A DNA stretch of 64,000 bases from JASGTU01 sp963821815 (GCA_963821815.1 CAWGFG010000006.1:1612001-1676000); one strand, 5' to 3'; shown: positions 8,669 through 18,242, counted from the stretch's first letter. A program made the numbers and translations. The notes: generated by a model from the letters alone, not told the origin.

Positions 8669-10417
8669 TTATGGCGGTCCGTTTGCCTGTCCAGGCGGGG
8701 TCGGAGGTATGGTTGCGGGGACTTGATTCACCGGAACACGACGTGTGAGCATGTACCAATCACTGAATGTGCGGAAGCGTTCGGATGGTTGGTTCAGCGA
8801 GTCTAGCTGCACGTTGTGCACTTCATCGCTGACGCCGTATGTATAGACCGGGTAGAACAGCACAAGCGCCGGCAACTCTTCGGCAAAGATATCCTGGAAC
8901 TCGTGGTAGAGTTGAATCCGATCCTCTTCATGTACAAGACCACGCGCTTCCTCAATCAACTGATCCGCATCTTCGGATACCCAACCACTGTAATTCTGTC
9001 CGCCGCCAGTCGCCTGCGAACTGTGCCACAACGGATAGGGGTCCGGATCGCCGGTCAATTCCCAGCCAATCAGTGCAGCATCGAACCGGCGTGGGTTCAG
9101 AAAATCGCTGACTAAGCCGGCAAAGGTAACGATGGTAGGTTGGGCGTCAATGCCGATGGCCTGCCAGTCGGCAGCGATCTGCTCCACAATAAGCTTGCGT
9201 CGCGGGTCGTCGTTGGAGTAGAGGAGCAGGCTCATCTCTTTGCCGTCTTTGTCACGAATCCCGTCGCCATTGCTGTCGATCCAGCCCGCCTCGTCGAGCA
9301 TCTGGCTGGCTTTGTTACGATCATATGCGTACTTCTTAACTTCGGGGTTGTACGCCCAGTTTTCGGGCAACATGGGACTGTGTGCGATGATGCCTTGCCC
9401 ATTCATCACGTCTTCAATCAGACGCTCTCTATCAATCGCATAGTAGAGCGCCTGCCGCACTTCCTTCTCCTGCAGGAAAGGCACATCCGGGTTATTCATG
9501 TTCAGCGCCAGGCTGAGAAACTCCGACGTGGCAGATGAGAACAACTGCAGGTCATCCCGCTCCACGGCAGCGGGCAAGTCAGCTTCGTAGATTTGGCGTA
9601 TGCCATCGATATCACCGTTGACGAAAGCCGGGAAAAGGCTGGCATGGTCAGGATAGAAGCGCAATTCCAGCGCAGAGAGGTAGGGATGACTCTCGCGGTA
9701 GTAGGGGCTTGGTTCGAGACGGATATGGTCGGCAGCCGTCTCTACAACACGCATTGGCCCGTTACCTATTGGCGTCACATTGAGCGGCATGGTCGTGAGT
9801 TCGGTGGCAGGTACGCCTTGCCAGATGTGTTCCGGCAGCAGACCGATGGACGTGTAATCGAGGAAAGGCGTAAACGGTTCAGACAGTGTGAAACGAACTG
9901 TAAGGTCGTCGATGAATTCCGCTTCAACGGAGCGCCAAAGACTGGTTAAGCCCGGCAAGCTGACAACATCCGGATCCTGCAGCACGCTGATGGTAAACAC
10001 AACGTCCCTGGCGGTAACGGGTTCTCCGTCATGCCAATACTGGTCCGGCTTCATGTGAAACGTATAGGAGACCCCGTCATTAATCTCCCAACTCGAAGCC
10101 AGATCCGGCACGACGCGCCCATCTTTATCAATGCGTGTGAGACCGCGATAGAGCAGCCCGCACAGGTCCATGTCGACTTCAGTCGCGTCACAAAGCAGCG
10201 GGTTGAGATATTTGGGATTTCCGGCTACGCCTTCACGGAAGACGCCGCCGCGGTCTGGGACAAGTACTGTGGTAACGCTGTAGGTGGAATACCCGAGGAC
10301 AAGTGCGAGCAGAGCGATACCGGCTAGTGCCAAAAGCACCTGCCAACGCATATTCTGCCCAATTGACTTAGCCGGAGAGACCGGTTGTGTTGGCTGCCTA
10401 CTTGAGGATAGTGACAT
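8669..10417 (-). CDS. ABC transporter substrate-binding protein, family 5 (oligopeptide/dipeptide type)
   Basis: A 582-residue extracytoplasmic binding protein. An N-terminal membrane segment (about residues 27-48, WQVLLALAGIALLALVLGYSTYSV) without a lipobox Cys suggests an uncleaved anchor. The family signature follows: GNPKYLNPL, ACD-like YRGLTRIDKDGRVVPDLASSWEI, FHMKPDQYWHDGEPVTARDVVFTI. Near residue 400 an EF-hand-like DSNGDGIRDKDGKE may bind Ca2+. No permease or ATPase adjoins it; SecG and TatA lie upstream, so it is an orphan binding protein or serves a distant transporter. The C terminus is Pro-rich. Substrate cannot be read from sequence. Confidence 0.9.
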   Translation of the reverse strand: MSLSSSRQPTQPVSPAKSIGQNMRWQVLLALAGIALLALVLGYSTYSVTTVLVPDRGGVFREGVAGNPKYLNPLLCDATEVDMDLCGLLYRGLTRIDKDGRVVPDLASSWEINDGVSYTFHMKPDQYWHDGEPVTARDVVFTISVLQDPDVVSLPGLTSLWRSVEAEFIDDLTVRFTLSEPFTPFLDYTSIGLLPEHIWQGVPATELTTMPLNVTPIGNGPMRVVETAADHIRLEPSPYYRESHPYLSALELRFYPDHASLFPAFVNGDIDGIRQIYEADLPAAVERDDLQLFSSATSEFLSLALNMNNPDVPFLQEKEVRQALYYAIDRERLIEDVMNGQGIIAHSPMLPENWAYNPEVKKYAYDRNKASQMLDEAGWIDSNGDGIRDKDGKEMSLLLYSNDDPRRKLIVEQIAADWQAIGIDAQPTIVTFAGLVSDFLNPRRFDAALIGWELTGDPDPYPLWHSSQATGGGQNYSGWVSEDADQLIEEARGLVHEEDRIQLYHEFQDIFAEELPALVLFYPVYTYGVSDEVHNVQLDSLNQPSERFRTFSDWYMLTRRVPVNQVPATIPPTPPGQANGPP

Positions 10418-10500
10418 GAATAGCGTCTGCGGTCTATTAGCAAGAGTGCCAACAGAGACGCAGACCTCCCTGCGTCGTTGCCTACAAAACGCCGAATAGG

Positions 10501-10725
10501 CTATTCAAGGCCTACGGAGAGCAGAGCCAGCACGAAATAAATGCCAGCCAGGACAAATGTAGCGTTGTAAAGTGACTTTTCCATGCCCCGACGCGATCGA
10601 TAGATATCGCTGCCGCCAAACATGCTGCCAAGCCCGGCACTTGTCTGACCCTGAATCAGTACAACCGCGATCAGTGCGAGCGCAACGATATTTGCTGCGA
10701 TCATCAGGAAAGTGGTCAACCCCAT
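10501..10725 (-). CDS. secG: Preprotein translocase subunit SecG
   Basis: A 74-residue membrane protein with two transmembrane helices (MIAANIVALALIAVVLIQ and FVLAGIYFVLALLSVGL). Between them is the SecG loop GQTSAGLGSMFGGSDIYRSRRGMEK, which is typical of the family. It assists SecYE-dependent protein export. The frame also contains an ATG 27 nt upstream (10752), but AGGAG stands 8 nt before the ATG at 10725, so I place the start there. TatA, another export component, is encoded a few hundred bases upstream on the same strand. Confidence 0.93.
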   Translation of the reverse strand: MGLTTFLMIAANIVALALIAVVLIQGQTSAGLGSMFGGSDIYRSRRGMEKSLYNATFVLAGIYFVLALLSVGLE

Positions 10726-10820
10726 ATTCAAAGCTCCTGTCTGTGTACGCATTGAACGGACGCAGAATTTGCCCGCTGCGTCCCATACGTTGGCTTAGCC
10801 ATTATTACAATAACCGTAAC

Positions 10821-10848
10821 AGTATATCAGCCCGAGCCTCTCCTACAA
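10821..10848 (-). promoter_or_regulatory. Candidate sigma70-type promoter of secG
   Basis: On the minus strand TTGTAG (10848-10843) and TATACT (10826-10821) are 16 bp apart, about 90 bp before the secG start. The -35 box is imperfect. Confidence 0.4.
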
Positions 10849-10964
10849 AAACCGGATCAACCCAGTGATTATTGCACCGATACATGCTCACTGCGTAGCG
10901 GCGTACCGAGTAATGGCCGACCCGGTACAGCTACAGGCTTATTCGTGCGCATGCCAACAAGCAA

Positions 10965-10993
10965 CAGCCCAGAAAAATTCTTTCGCTGGGCTG
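10965..10993 (-). terminator. Hairpin downstream of tatA, possible terminator
   Basis: CAGCCCAG and CTGGGCTG form a perfect 8-bp stem around a 13-nt loop. On the minus strand only a weak T-rich tail (TTGCTTGTT) follows, so termination strength is uncertain. The surrounding 10726-11153 interval shows no gene. Confidence 0.4.
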
Positions 10994-11153
10994 CAGGAAG
11001 TGTCTCCTGTATGGGGAAGGTCTACTCGAAAATCGTTAGGTTCTAGCAGTCGATGTAGCCGGCTTTGCCGTCAAACGCCGTAAATACAGTCGCGCTCCGT
11101 GTTCGATTCATCGACAGACGCGTGTACTGTAATGTGCCTACATTTGTTGAAAC

Positions 11154-11384
11154 TTAGGCAGTTTTGGCGTGCTCAGTATCGCTGGCTGCAGGTTGTGCTT
11201 CTTCTGCGATTTCGGCCTTGTCCTCAGAGCTTGTCTTTTCCGTATCGGTTGAGGCGTTGGTGCGGAACTCACGAACACCCTTGCCGACTGCGCCAAATAC
11301 CTCTGGCAACTTGCCGACGCCGAACAGCATCGCCACGATGACCAGGATGATGATTAACTCTAGTGGACCAAATTGTGGAATCAC
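11154..11384 (-). CDS. tatA: Twin-arginine translocase subunit TatA/E
   Basis: A 76-residue TatA-family protein: an N-terminal transmembrane helix (FGPLELIIILVIVAMLFG), the hinge GVGKLPEVFGAVGKGVREFR forming the amphipathic helix, and an acidic Thr/Glu-rich tail. It forms the Tat pore for folded proteins; the solute-binding protein at 51329 carries a twin-arginine signal and is a likely client. The start is GTG at 11384, because AAGGAGG lies 6 nt upstream; the in-frame ATG at 11417 precedes this site and would add 11 Arg-rich residues. No TatC gene is in the window. Confidence 0.92.
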   Translation of the reverse strand: MIPQFGPLELIIILVIVAMLFGVGKLPEVFGAVGKGVREFRTNASTDTEKTSSEDKAEIAEEAQPAASDTEHAKTA

Positions 11385-11526
11385 GAAGTTCCTCCTTGAA
11401 CGGAATCTGCACCGCATGAAGAAGTATTCATTGCGGAAACATGTCTAACACTGCCCCATTATATCACGCTACAATTTCGGTGCAAAGAATTGTGCATACA
11501 CTTCGACCAGAGAAGTTAGCATATGA

Positions 11527-11538
11527 TAAAATTGTGCC
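11527..11538 (+). promoter_or_regulatory. Candidate -10 box of a leaderless recN mRNA
   Basis: TATGATAAAAT directly precedes the gene. TAAAAT (11527-11532) is 6 nt from the ATG at 11539, and there is no Shine-Dalgarno sequence. Confidence 0.45.
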
Positions 11539-13335
11539 ATGCTAACGGAACTGATCATCAAAGACTTCGCGATCATAGACGATCTCCATGTGCCCTTTGG
11601 TTCCGGTCTGAACATCCTTACGGGTGAGACCGGCGCAGGCAAGTCGATAATTATCGACGCCATCGGTCTGCTTCTTGGCGATCGCGCATCCAATGAGTGG
11701 GTTCGTTACGGCAGCGAGACCGCTACTATTGAGGCGGGTTTCCAGCTGGATAATTCCCGCCCAATGGATCGATCGATCAGTTCGACTCTAGAGGAAAATG
11801 GCCTCGACGACCCGGACTCACCCGAGTGGCTATTGCTGAGCCGGGAGGTACGCTCAAATGGACGCAACATTTGTCGCATCAACGGTCGAGCTTCTAGCCT
11901 ACAAATGCTTAGCGACATCACGTCCAAACTCATCGATATCCACGGACAGGGCGAGCACCTAAACCTGCTGCGACCGAGCACGCACCTGGGCTTACTAGAC
12001 AGATATGCGGGTATTCAAGAAGACGCAGCTGAACTGGCCAGAGTTGTAGGTGAGCTTCGCGCGGTCCGAACGGAACTGGACGAATTGCGGCAGGATGCAC
12101 GCAGCGTCATGCAGCGCGTCGACATGCTCACGTTTCAGGTGGAAGAGATACGTAGCGCCAATCTGCGTACAGGCGAAGACATCGGACTTGAAGGCGAGCG
12201 TATTCGCCTGGGAAACGTTGAGTCTCTGCTGGAGCTGGCGCAGGCGGCATATACCATTCTGGATGCCGGCGACCCAGAGACGCCCTCAGCCATCGACATG
12301 CTGGGCGAAGCCGTTGCGCGGGTCGCACGCTTGGCAACGATTGACAGCGGGATGAAAGAGCAGGCTGATGAGGTACAGACCGTTCTGGAGCAGCTTTCGG
12401 CATTGGCTGCCACACTTCAGGATTACGCAGACAATCTGGAGTTTAATCCCGGACGGCTGCAAGAAGTGGAAGAACGTATCGAACAGATTCATGGCCTGAA
12501 GCACAAATACGGAGATAGCATCGAGGAGATCAACCAGTTCGGCGCCGATGCCGAGAACGAACTGGACCGGCTGAATAATTGGGAAGCGCGTACGGATGAA
12601 CTTGAGGCGCAGGAACAGCGGCAATTATCCACTGTGGGTAAACTGGCAGTCGCATTAAGCGAATTGCGTACGAAAGCTGCAAAGCAAATGTCGAAGGCTA
12701 TTGAACACGAGCTTCAGGACCTGCGCATGGAGAAGACTCGCTTCGAGGTTCGTTTTGAGCGACGTCTGGACGAACACGGCGCCATCCTGCCGGATGGGTC
12801 CAGAGTGGCCTTTGATTCGACGGGTATCGACGAGGTCGAATTCCTGATGAGCGCCAATCCAGGTGAGCCACTGAAGCCACTGGCAAAGGTGGCGTCGGGC
12901 GGTGAAACGGCGCGTATTATGCTTGCCCTCAAGAGCGTCCTCGCTCAAGCTGATTCGACAGCAACCTTGGTGTTTGATGAGATTGACCAAGGTATAGGCG
13001 GCCGCGTCGGTGCGGTCGTGGGTAAGAAGCTATGGGCGCTCACAGGCCAAGCGAACGGTGCACAGGCAATACAGCATCAGGTGTTGTGCGTAACACATCT
13101 GCCTCAGTTGGCGGCATACGGTGACACTCACTTCATCGTGACCAAACGCATTGAGAGCGCAAACGGTGAGGAGCGCACGGCGACGGATATACGTTCATTG
13201 GACCGAGATTCACGCGTGGATGAACTGCTGTCGATGTTGGGTACTGATGGAGATTCGGGTCGGCAATCAGTGGAGAAGATCCTATCGTCTGCTGAAGCGG
13301 ATAAAGCCGGCGCGGGCGCGTCGGCAGGAGAATAG
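11539..13335 (+). CDS. recN: DNA repair ATPase RecN
   Basis: A 598-residue SMC-like ATPase involved in double-strand break repair. Walker A is GETGAGKS at residues 29-36. A central coiled-coil region (about 150-380) contains many Glu/Leu/Arg heptads. The C-terminal head has the signature KVASGGETARIMLALKSVL and Walker B LVFDEIDQGIGG, then a VLCVTHLPQLAAYGD switch. All are diagnostic of RecN, and length is only slightly above usual. The frame starts at ATG 11539 with no ribosome site. The next gene (NfeD-type protease) follows after 5 nt, so they are co-transcribed. Confidence 0.96.
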   Translation: MLTELIIKDFAIIDDLHVPFGSGLNILTGETGAGKSIIIDAIGLLLGDRASNEWVRYGSETATIEAGFQLDNSRPMDRSISSTLEENGLDDPDSPEWLLLSREVRSNGRNICRINGRASSLQMLSDITSKLIDIHGQGEHLNLLRPSTHLGLLDRYAGIQEDAAELARVVGELRAVRTELDELRQDARSVMQRVDMLTFQVEEIRSANLRTGEDIGLEGERIRLGNVESLLELAQAAYTILDAGDPETPSAIDMLGEAVARVARLATIDSGMKEQADEVQTVLEQLSALAATLQDYADNLEFNPGRLQEVEERIEQIHGLKHKYGDSIEEINQFGADAENELDRLNNWEARTDELEAQEQRQLSTVGKLAVALSELRTKAAKQMSKAIEHELQDLRMEKTRFEVRFERRLDEHGAILPDGSRVAFDSTGIDEVEFLMSANPGEPLKPLAKVASGGETARIMLALKSVLAQADSTATLVFDEIDQGIGGRVGAVVGKKLWALTGQANGAQAIQHQVLCVTHLPQLAAYGDTHFIVTKRIESANGEERTATDIRSLDRDSRVDELLSMLGTDGDSGRQSVEKILSSAEADKAGAGASAGE

Positions 13336-13340
13336 CGCCC

Positions 13341-14729
13341 ATGAGCATTCGTCAACCAAGGAAAACTGCGACGACGCGGCAGCCGCGCACGCGTACCCGC
13401 TGGATGCTGGCCGCACTCCTGTGCCTGTTGCTCAACGGCATCGCCGCGTTGCAATCATCTGCCCATACAGCCAGCACCGACGTTAGTCCCGTGGTCTACG
13501 TACTCAACTTCGAAGGGCCCATCACGCCCGTCCTCGAACAATACCTTGCTAAAGCAATTGAGACAGCCGCAGCGGTGGATGCGGAAGCCGTCGTACTGCA
13601 GTTGGACACACCTGGCGGCAGTATCGACGTTACAAAGTCCATCACGCAACTGATGTTGTCCTCACCAGTACCCATTGTGGTGTATGTGTCGCCGTCCGGT
13701 GCGCACGCCGGCAGCGCGGGCACCTTTATTACCCTTTCAGCGCACGTTGCCGCCATGGCACCCGGTTCCAGTATCGGCGCCGCCAGTCCCGTCGACATGA
13801 GTGGCAATGATATGAGCGAAACCATGCAGGCAAAGATCAAAAACATCCTCAGCGCGGATGTGGAGAATTTGGCCAGCCGGCGCGGCGATACAGCCACAGA
13901 ATGGGCCATCGCTGCCGTGCGCGAAGCGACTGCCGCCACTGCAAGCGACGCGCTGCAGATGGGCGTCATCGACTTCATTGCCACCGATGTCGATGACCTG
14001 CTTGCGCAGATCAATGGCTTCGAGGTAACCGTAAACGGTGAGACCTATGCGTTGTCAACAGCAGATGCGACGCTGACGCCCATTGAATTGACGCCTATTC
14101 AGAAGCTCCTTAATTTTCTCAGCAATCCGACTATCGCAGCCCTTTTATTAAGCCTCGGCATGCTGGGCCTGTTCATTGAGATCAGAACACCGGGTTTTGG
14201 CTTACCGGGCATCGTCGGTGTCATCTCGTTGTTGCTGGCGCTCTTCGGACTAGGTCAGATGGATGCGAATTTAGTTGGGATGGCGCTAATCGCTGCAGCT
14301 CTGGCGTTGTTCGTTGCTGAGGCATTCACACCTACATTTGGTGTTCTGGCTATTGGTGGTGCGGTTGCCTTTGTCTTTGGTGCGGCACTGCTATTCAACA
14401 CGCCAGGCATACAGACGCCGTGGACAGTCATCATCCTGCTGGCGACGACCATGGGCGCACTGGTCATCTTTATCGGCGTCAAGGCCTATGCAGCCCAACG
14501 TGATCGCCCTAAGACGGGCGCCGAAGGTTTGATCGGCAAGACCGCTATTGTGAAAGAAGCCTTCGATGCGAACAGTTCGGGTTCGGTCTTCATCCAAGGC
14601 GAGTGGTGGAATGCAACTACCAGTAGCGGAGCGTTTCAGTCCGGCGATCAAGTACGCGTGCTGAGTATGGACGGCTTTACGCTGCTGGTTGAAGCAATTG
14701 GCCGTTCGCCAAGTGATGCAGTAGGCTAG
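13341..14729 (+). CDS. NfeD-type membrane-bound ClpP-class serine protease
   Basis: A 462-residue long-form NfeD protein. It has an N-terminal signal/anchor (about residues 21-40), then a ClpP-like domain with VVLQLDTPGGSID and the nucleophile Ser125 in GAHAGSAGTFI. Lys165 or Lys167 (MQAKIKN) serves as the likely dyad base. Four to six hydrophobic segments (about 255-385) and a C-terminal OB-fold region (EGLIGKTAIVKEAF...GEWWNAT) follow. Homologues cleave membrane proteins such as stomatins; no stomatin gene follows here, which is the more usual arrangement. AGGAG inside the end of recN lies about 10 nt before the ATG, implying coupled translation. Confidence 0.9.
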   Translation: MSIRQPRKTATTRQPRTRTRWMLAALLCLLLNGIAALQSSAHTASTDVSPVVYVLNFEGPITPVLEQYLAKAIETAAAVDAEAVVLQLDTPGGSIDVTKSITQLMLSSPVPIVVYVSPSGAHAGSAGTFITLSAHVAAMAPGSSIGAASPVDMSGNDMSETMQAKIKNILSADVENLASRRGDTATEWAIAAVREATAATASDALQMGVIDFIATDVDDLLAQINGFEVTVNGETYALSTADATLTPIELTPIQKLLNFLSNPTIAALLLSLGMLGLFIEIRTPGFGLPGIVGVISLLLALFGLGQMDANLVGMALIAAALALFVAEAFTPTFGVLAIGGAVAFVFGAALLFNTPGIQTPWTVIILLATTMGALVIFIGVKAYAAQRDRPKTGAEGLIGKTAIVKEAFDANSSGSVFIQGEWWNATTSSGAFQSGDQVRVLSMDGFTLLVEAIGRSPSDAVG

Positions 14730-14816
14730 TCGCTGGTGCGATGAAGAAATACGATAACCGCTATTCATGAGTGAATGGCTGGCAACGGAGCTTGGATACC
14801 TGAATAGACAACTACT

Positions 14817-15677
14817 ATGACAAATACCTACGACCGAAGCGACGTGTGGCGACGGTACCTGACAGACTATAATGAAGGATTGGGGCTGGTTTATGAACGC
14901 TTCGTGCTGAACGACTTCCTGCTGGACTTGGTCGATACTTATGGTATCGACACTGTGCTGGAAGCGCCTCTCTACGGAATGGCTGGGGTAAGCGGCATAA
15001 ACAGTGTAGCGCTGGCGGAGCTCGGTGCGGATGTCACGATCGTTGACGATAACCGTGAACGTCTGGACGGGGTAGCACGCATATGGCGCGATGACCTTAA
15101 GCTGCCGGTTAATCAAATCCAAGTTGGACGCGAGGGTTGGCACCGATTACCCTTCCCGGACAACACCTTTGATCTAGCCTGGGAATGGGCGGCTCTTTGG
15201 CACATCATGAATCCCGTCGGCGTAATCCATGAACTCGCGCGCACCAGTCGCAACTTGGTCTTTATTGCCATGCCCAACAACATCCAGCTTGGCTACTGGA
15301 TGCGAAAACTCGTTATAGAGCGGGAATTCTTCGAAACTCACGATGAATCTTGGACGAATCTGTCGCTGCTCAGCCGCATCGTCCAGGACGCAGGCCTGAC
15401 CATCATCGACCGCGGTGTGCTGGATGTGCCGCCGTGGCCTGACACCGTGATGCCTGCCAGCGAGGTTTTGGAGCGACTTGGCATCCACTCGCAGCGACTG
15501 CAAGGCCAGTTCGAAGGAGAAAGCTGGGAGTGGAGCACCATGGCGTACTACACCGGTGATAGGCCAGATCTCCGCGAGCGCGTCATCAAATACGCGTGGT
15601 TGGACCACTCACCGGCGCCGTGGCAGTTGAAGACCGTCTGGGCGCATCACCGCTATATTCTGGCACAGAAGCAGTAG
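14817..15677 (+). CDS. Class I SAM-dependent methyltransferase-like protein
   Basis: A 286-residue protein with a Rossmann-type methyltransferase core. The SAM-binding loop is VLEAPLYGMAGVSGINSVALAELGADVTIVDDN, with a degenerate glycine motif (GMAGVSG) instead of E/DxGxGxG. The following strands are RLPFPDNTFDLAWEWAALWHI and ELARTSRNLVFIAMPN. The C-terminal 100 residues are Trp/Pro-rich. The substrate is unknown. It opens a group of small enzymes (DinB-like, radical SAM, second methyltransferase) on the same strand, but the 87-nt gap from the NfeD gene and lack of a ribosome site leave operon boundaries open. Confidence 0.75.
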   Translation: MTNTYDRSDVWRRYLTDYNEGLGLVYERFVLNDFLLDLVDTYGIDTVLEAPLYGMAGVSGINSVALAELGADVTIVDDNRERLDGVARIWRDDLKLPVNQIQVGREGWHRLPFPDNTFDLAWEWAALWHIMNPVGVIHELARTSRNLVFIAMPNNIQLGYWMRKLVIEREFFETHDESWTNLSLLSRIVQDAGLTIIDRGVLDVPPWPDTVMPASEVLERLGIHSQRLQGQFEGESWEWSTMAYYTGDRPDLRERVIKYAWLDHSPAPWQLKTVWAHHRYILAQKQ

Positions 15678-15720
15678 CAGCCGCCCCAGACTGGTATTGT
15701 TGCAGTAGGAGGAGCACATA

Positions 15721-16233
15721 ATGGAACGCGAACGAGCTCTGCGACGACTCGAGGCGAATCGGGACGCGATTTCCGCACTGTATGCAAACGTGGCTGAAGA
15801 GCAAGTGCGCTGGAGACCATCGCCCAAGGACTGGTCGCTTCTGGAGGTGTTGGGCCATCTCTACGATGAGGAGCGGGAGGATTTCCGTAAGCGTCTGGAT
15901 ATCATCTTGAACCGTCCTATGGATGTCTGGCCGCCGATTGACCCGCATGGCTGGGTCACGGAGCGAGCCTATAATGAGCGCCCGCTCGACCTTTCCCTGT
16001 GGGACTTCTTACGTGAACGCAATCACTCTCTGTCCTGGCTGCATTCTCTGGAGAACCCCGATTGGTCTAGCGTTTCAACTAAGCCCTGGGGCGGCACGAT
16101 GACTGGTGAACAGATGCTCAGTTGCTGGGTAGCCCATGATATGCTGCATCTGCGGCAGATGATCGAACTACACTATAGCTATATTGAGCAGCTTGTGGCG
16201 CCAGTCTCGATTGAATACGCCGGCGGTTGGTAG
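15721..16233 (+). CDS. DinB-fold (YfiT/DUF664-like) protein
   Basis: A 170-residue four-helix protein of the DinB/YfiT superfamily. Conserved features are WRPSPKDWSLLEVLGHLYDEE near residues 36-56 and VAHDMLHLRQMIELHY near 138-153; these His residues form the usual metal triad (His52, His140, His143). Known relatives are metal-dependent transferases using thiol cofactors, while many members are of unknown role. This is not the DNA polymerase of the same name. AGGAGGAG precedes the ATG. It sits between a methyltransferase and a radical SAM gene, with the next start overlapping or abutting its stop codon. Confidence 0.85.
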   Translation: MERERALRRLEANRDAISALYANVAEEQVRWRPSPKDWSLLEVLGHLYDEEREDFRKRLDIILNRPMDVWPPIDPHGWVTERAYNERPLDLSLWDFLRERNHSLSWLHSLENPDWSSVSTKPWGGTMTGEQMLSCWVAHDMLHLRQMIELHYSYIEQLVAPVSIEYAGGW

Positions 16234-17540
16234 GGATCCGTAGACGGTCAGTGGCAGAAACATGGATGCTGAGACCAACCGCAGACAGAGCGCCGTCAGC
16301 TTTGCACGTCTCTACGAGTGCGGGCGCCCTAACGTTGAGCTTCGACGGTCGATCCAACCTTACGTTTGACGGTGAAGGTCGGTTGGTTGGCGCGTGGTAT
16401 GAAAATGTCACCTATCGACGGTCGCTGGACAATCGCGTGCTAGCCAAATGGTCTGACGCCTCCTCAGGTCAACGACAACGCAGATATCTTGAATCAGCGG
16501 AAGTCGATGATCTACTCGAGCGAGCGCATGCTGACGCGCTTTATGTGTTGGCGACGACGGATACTGGGCTGGTAACGGTCGGCGCAAGCGATAGCGAGTT
16601 CGTTCAGCATGTAAAACGCTGGCTGGAGCAAACTGTTGTCTGGGATGCGACTGCCTATCAATACCAATCCGAGCGATTCAATCAGATCTACAAGCCGGTC
16701 TCCATACTCCCCCCGGACCAGTACCTCTCCGTTGTCCTGCAGGTCACGGAAGGCTGCTCCTACAACGAATGTACTTTCTGCACGTTCTATCGCGACCGGC
16801 GCTTCCGCATCAAGGGCGTACAAGAAGTCGAGCAGCATATTGCCGACGTTCGTACATTACTTGGACGCGGACTACTAATTCGACCCAGCCTCTTCTTAGC
16901 CGATGCCAACGCCATCGTGATTGCGCAGAAACGCCTGCTGCCGATCCTGGAAACAATCAACCGCCAATTCACCTTTGCTCAGCGCTCGAGCGAAACAGCG
17001 CCGGCAGTCTTGCGGCAGCCGAGCGACTGGACGCCAACCGGCATCAATGCCTTTGTCAGCGCACCGGATGCGCTGCGAAAGAGTGCTCTGGAGATGAGAG
17101 AGCTTGCCGCCTTGAATGTGCGACGGCTCTATGTCGGTTTGGAAACAGGACACAATCCGCTGCGTGTTTTTCTGCAAAAGCCGGGGTCCATACAAGATGT
17201 GCTTGATGCAGTCGAGACAATTAAAGCCGGCGGATTACAAGTTGGTCTTATCATCATGGTCGGTGTCGGTGGCGAGGAATATCAAGATGCCCACTTTGCA
17301 GACACCGTTTCCGCCATCGGCAGTATGCCGCTTGGCGCCGGTGATCTGGTCTACTTATCGCCTTTCGTTGCTACACCGAATTCGCCTTATTTGGATGAGA
17401 TGGAACTGGCGGGTTATTCTTCACTGAGTGGCCAGGCTATTGCTGCGGAAGAAACGCGATTCAGGCAGACATTATTACCAATGCTCAAGCCGAGAGCCGT
17501 TCGCATCTCGCGCTATGACATTCGTGAGTTTATCTACTAG
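16227..17540 (+). CDS. Radical SAM protein (COG1032-like)
   Basis: A 437-residue radical SAM enzyme. The Fe-S motif is EGCSYNECTFCTFYRDRRFR with CX4CX2C spacing starting at residue 177, a spacing found in the GCxxNxCTFC subgroup. A later conserved block reads RRLYVGLETGHNPLRVFLQKPGS, and KAGGLQVGLIIMVGVGGEEYQDAHF matches the barrel's SAM-binding strands. The N-terminal 170 residues do not resemble a B12 domain I can identify. The start is uncertain: TTG at 16227 overlaps the upstream gene, GTG at 16251 and ATG at 16266 are alternatives. The substrate is unknown. Confidence 0.85.
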   Translation: MVGIRRRSVAETWMLRPTADRAPSALHVSTSAGALTLSFDGRSNLTFDGEGRLVGAWYENVTYRRSLDNRVLAKWSDASSGQRQRRYLESAEVDDLLERAHADALYVLATTDTGLVTVGASDSEFVQHVKRWLEQTVVWDATAYQYQSERFNQIYKPVSILPPDQYLSVVLQVTEGCSYNECTFCTFYRDRRFRIKGVQEVEQHIADVRTLLGRGLLIRPSLFLADANAIVIAQKRLLPILETINRQFTFAQRSSETAPAVLRQPSDWTPTGINAFVSAPDALRKSALEMRELAALNVRRLYVGLETGHNPLRVFLQKPGSIQDVLDAVETIKAGGLQVGLIIMVGVGGEEYQDAHFADTVSAIGSMPLGAGDLVYLSPFVATPNSPYLDEMELAGYSSLSGQAIAAEETRFRQTLLPMLKPRAVRISRYDIREFIY

Positions 17541-17633
17541 CGCCTCATCTTAATGACTCGTTACGAACGACTCGTTCTGGCAATCGTATAAGTCGATCTA
17601 TGAATATCAAGGAACAGGCGGTGAAGACTGGTG

Positions 17634-18242
17634 ATGGCACATAGAAAGTTGGGCGGACCCGACGATGTAGCAGAATATGCCAATTATTTAGACGAAGGAT
17701 GGCCCGCACGTCAGCAGGTTATCGACCACCTATGCGGACAGTTGCAAGGCATGGCAACCAAGCCGCTCAAGGTTCTTGAATTATGCACTGGACCAGGTGC
17801 GCTAAGTCAGCAGATATTGGATCGTGTACCTGTAGCAAAGTATGTCGGTATCGACATTTCTCCTGCTTCGATGCAGTACGTTCAGGAACTGACGCAGGAG
17901 CTCAATATTGAGACGCATTGGCTTGCCGCCGACCTCAACGGCGATGAATGGATTGACCTGGTGGAGAACGACTACGATGCCGTCGTTGCTTTGCAGTCTG
18001 TGCATGATCTAGGCGGTGAGGCTGAAGTCAGGCGCATCTATCGCGTTGCACAAGATCTGCTGCAAGACGGCGGTCTCTTCATCAACGCCGACCTGTTACG
18101 AAACGAGAATGACCCGTTGGACAAGAACCCCGGTCGCTTCAGCATTCAGCGTCATGAGCAGATGCTCTTCGAGGCAGGATTTACCGAGTGTGAATGCACG
18201 CTGGAATTAGATGGTTTTGGCTGCCTGGAAGCCACAAAATAA
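17634..18242 (+). CDS. Class I SAM-dependent methyltransferase
   Basis: A 202-residue methyltransferase domain protein. Motif I is KVLELCTGPGALSQQIL (about residues 47-63), motif II ends in VGIDISPASMQYVQEL, and the motif IV region is NDYDAVVALQSVHDLGG. Late motif QDLLQDGGLFINADLL is typical of small-molecule or ubiE-like methyltransferases. GTG 17631 immediately precedes the ATG at 17634; either may be used. It lies about 90 nt after the radical SAM gene on the same strand. The substrate cannot be deduced. Confidence 0.85.
   Translation: MAHRKLGGPDDVAEYANYLDEGWPARQQVIDHLCGQLQGMATKPLKVLELCTGPGALSQQILDRVPVAKYVGIDISPASMQYVQELTQELNIETHWLAADLNGDEWIDLVENDYDAVVALQSVHDLGGEAEVRRIYRVAQDLLQDGGLFINADLLRNENDPLDKNPGRFSIQRHEQMLFEAGFTECECTLELDGFGCLEATK

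Noticed and set aside
13128..13454. Antisense frames across the recN-NfeD junction
   Set aside because: Both plus-strand genes are fully supported by motifs; these are frame shadows.
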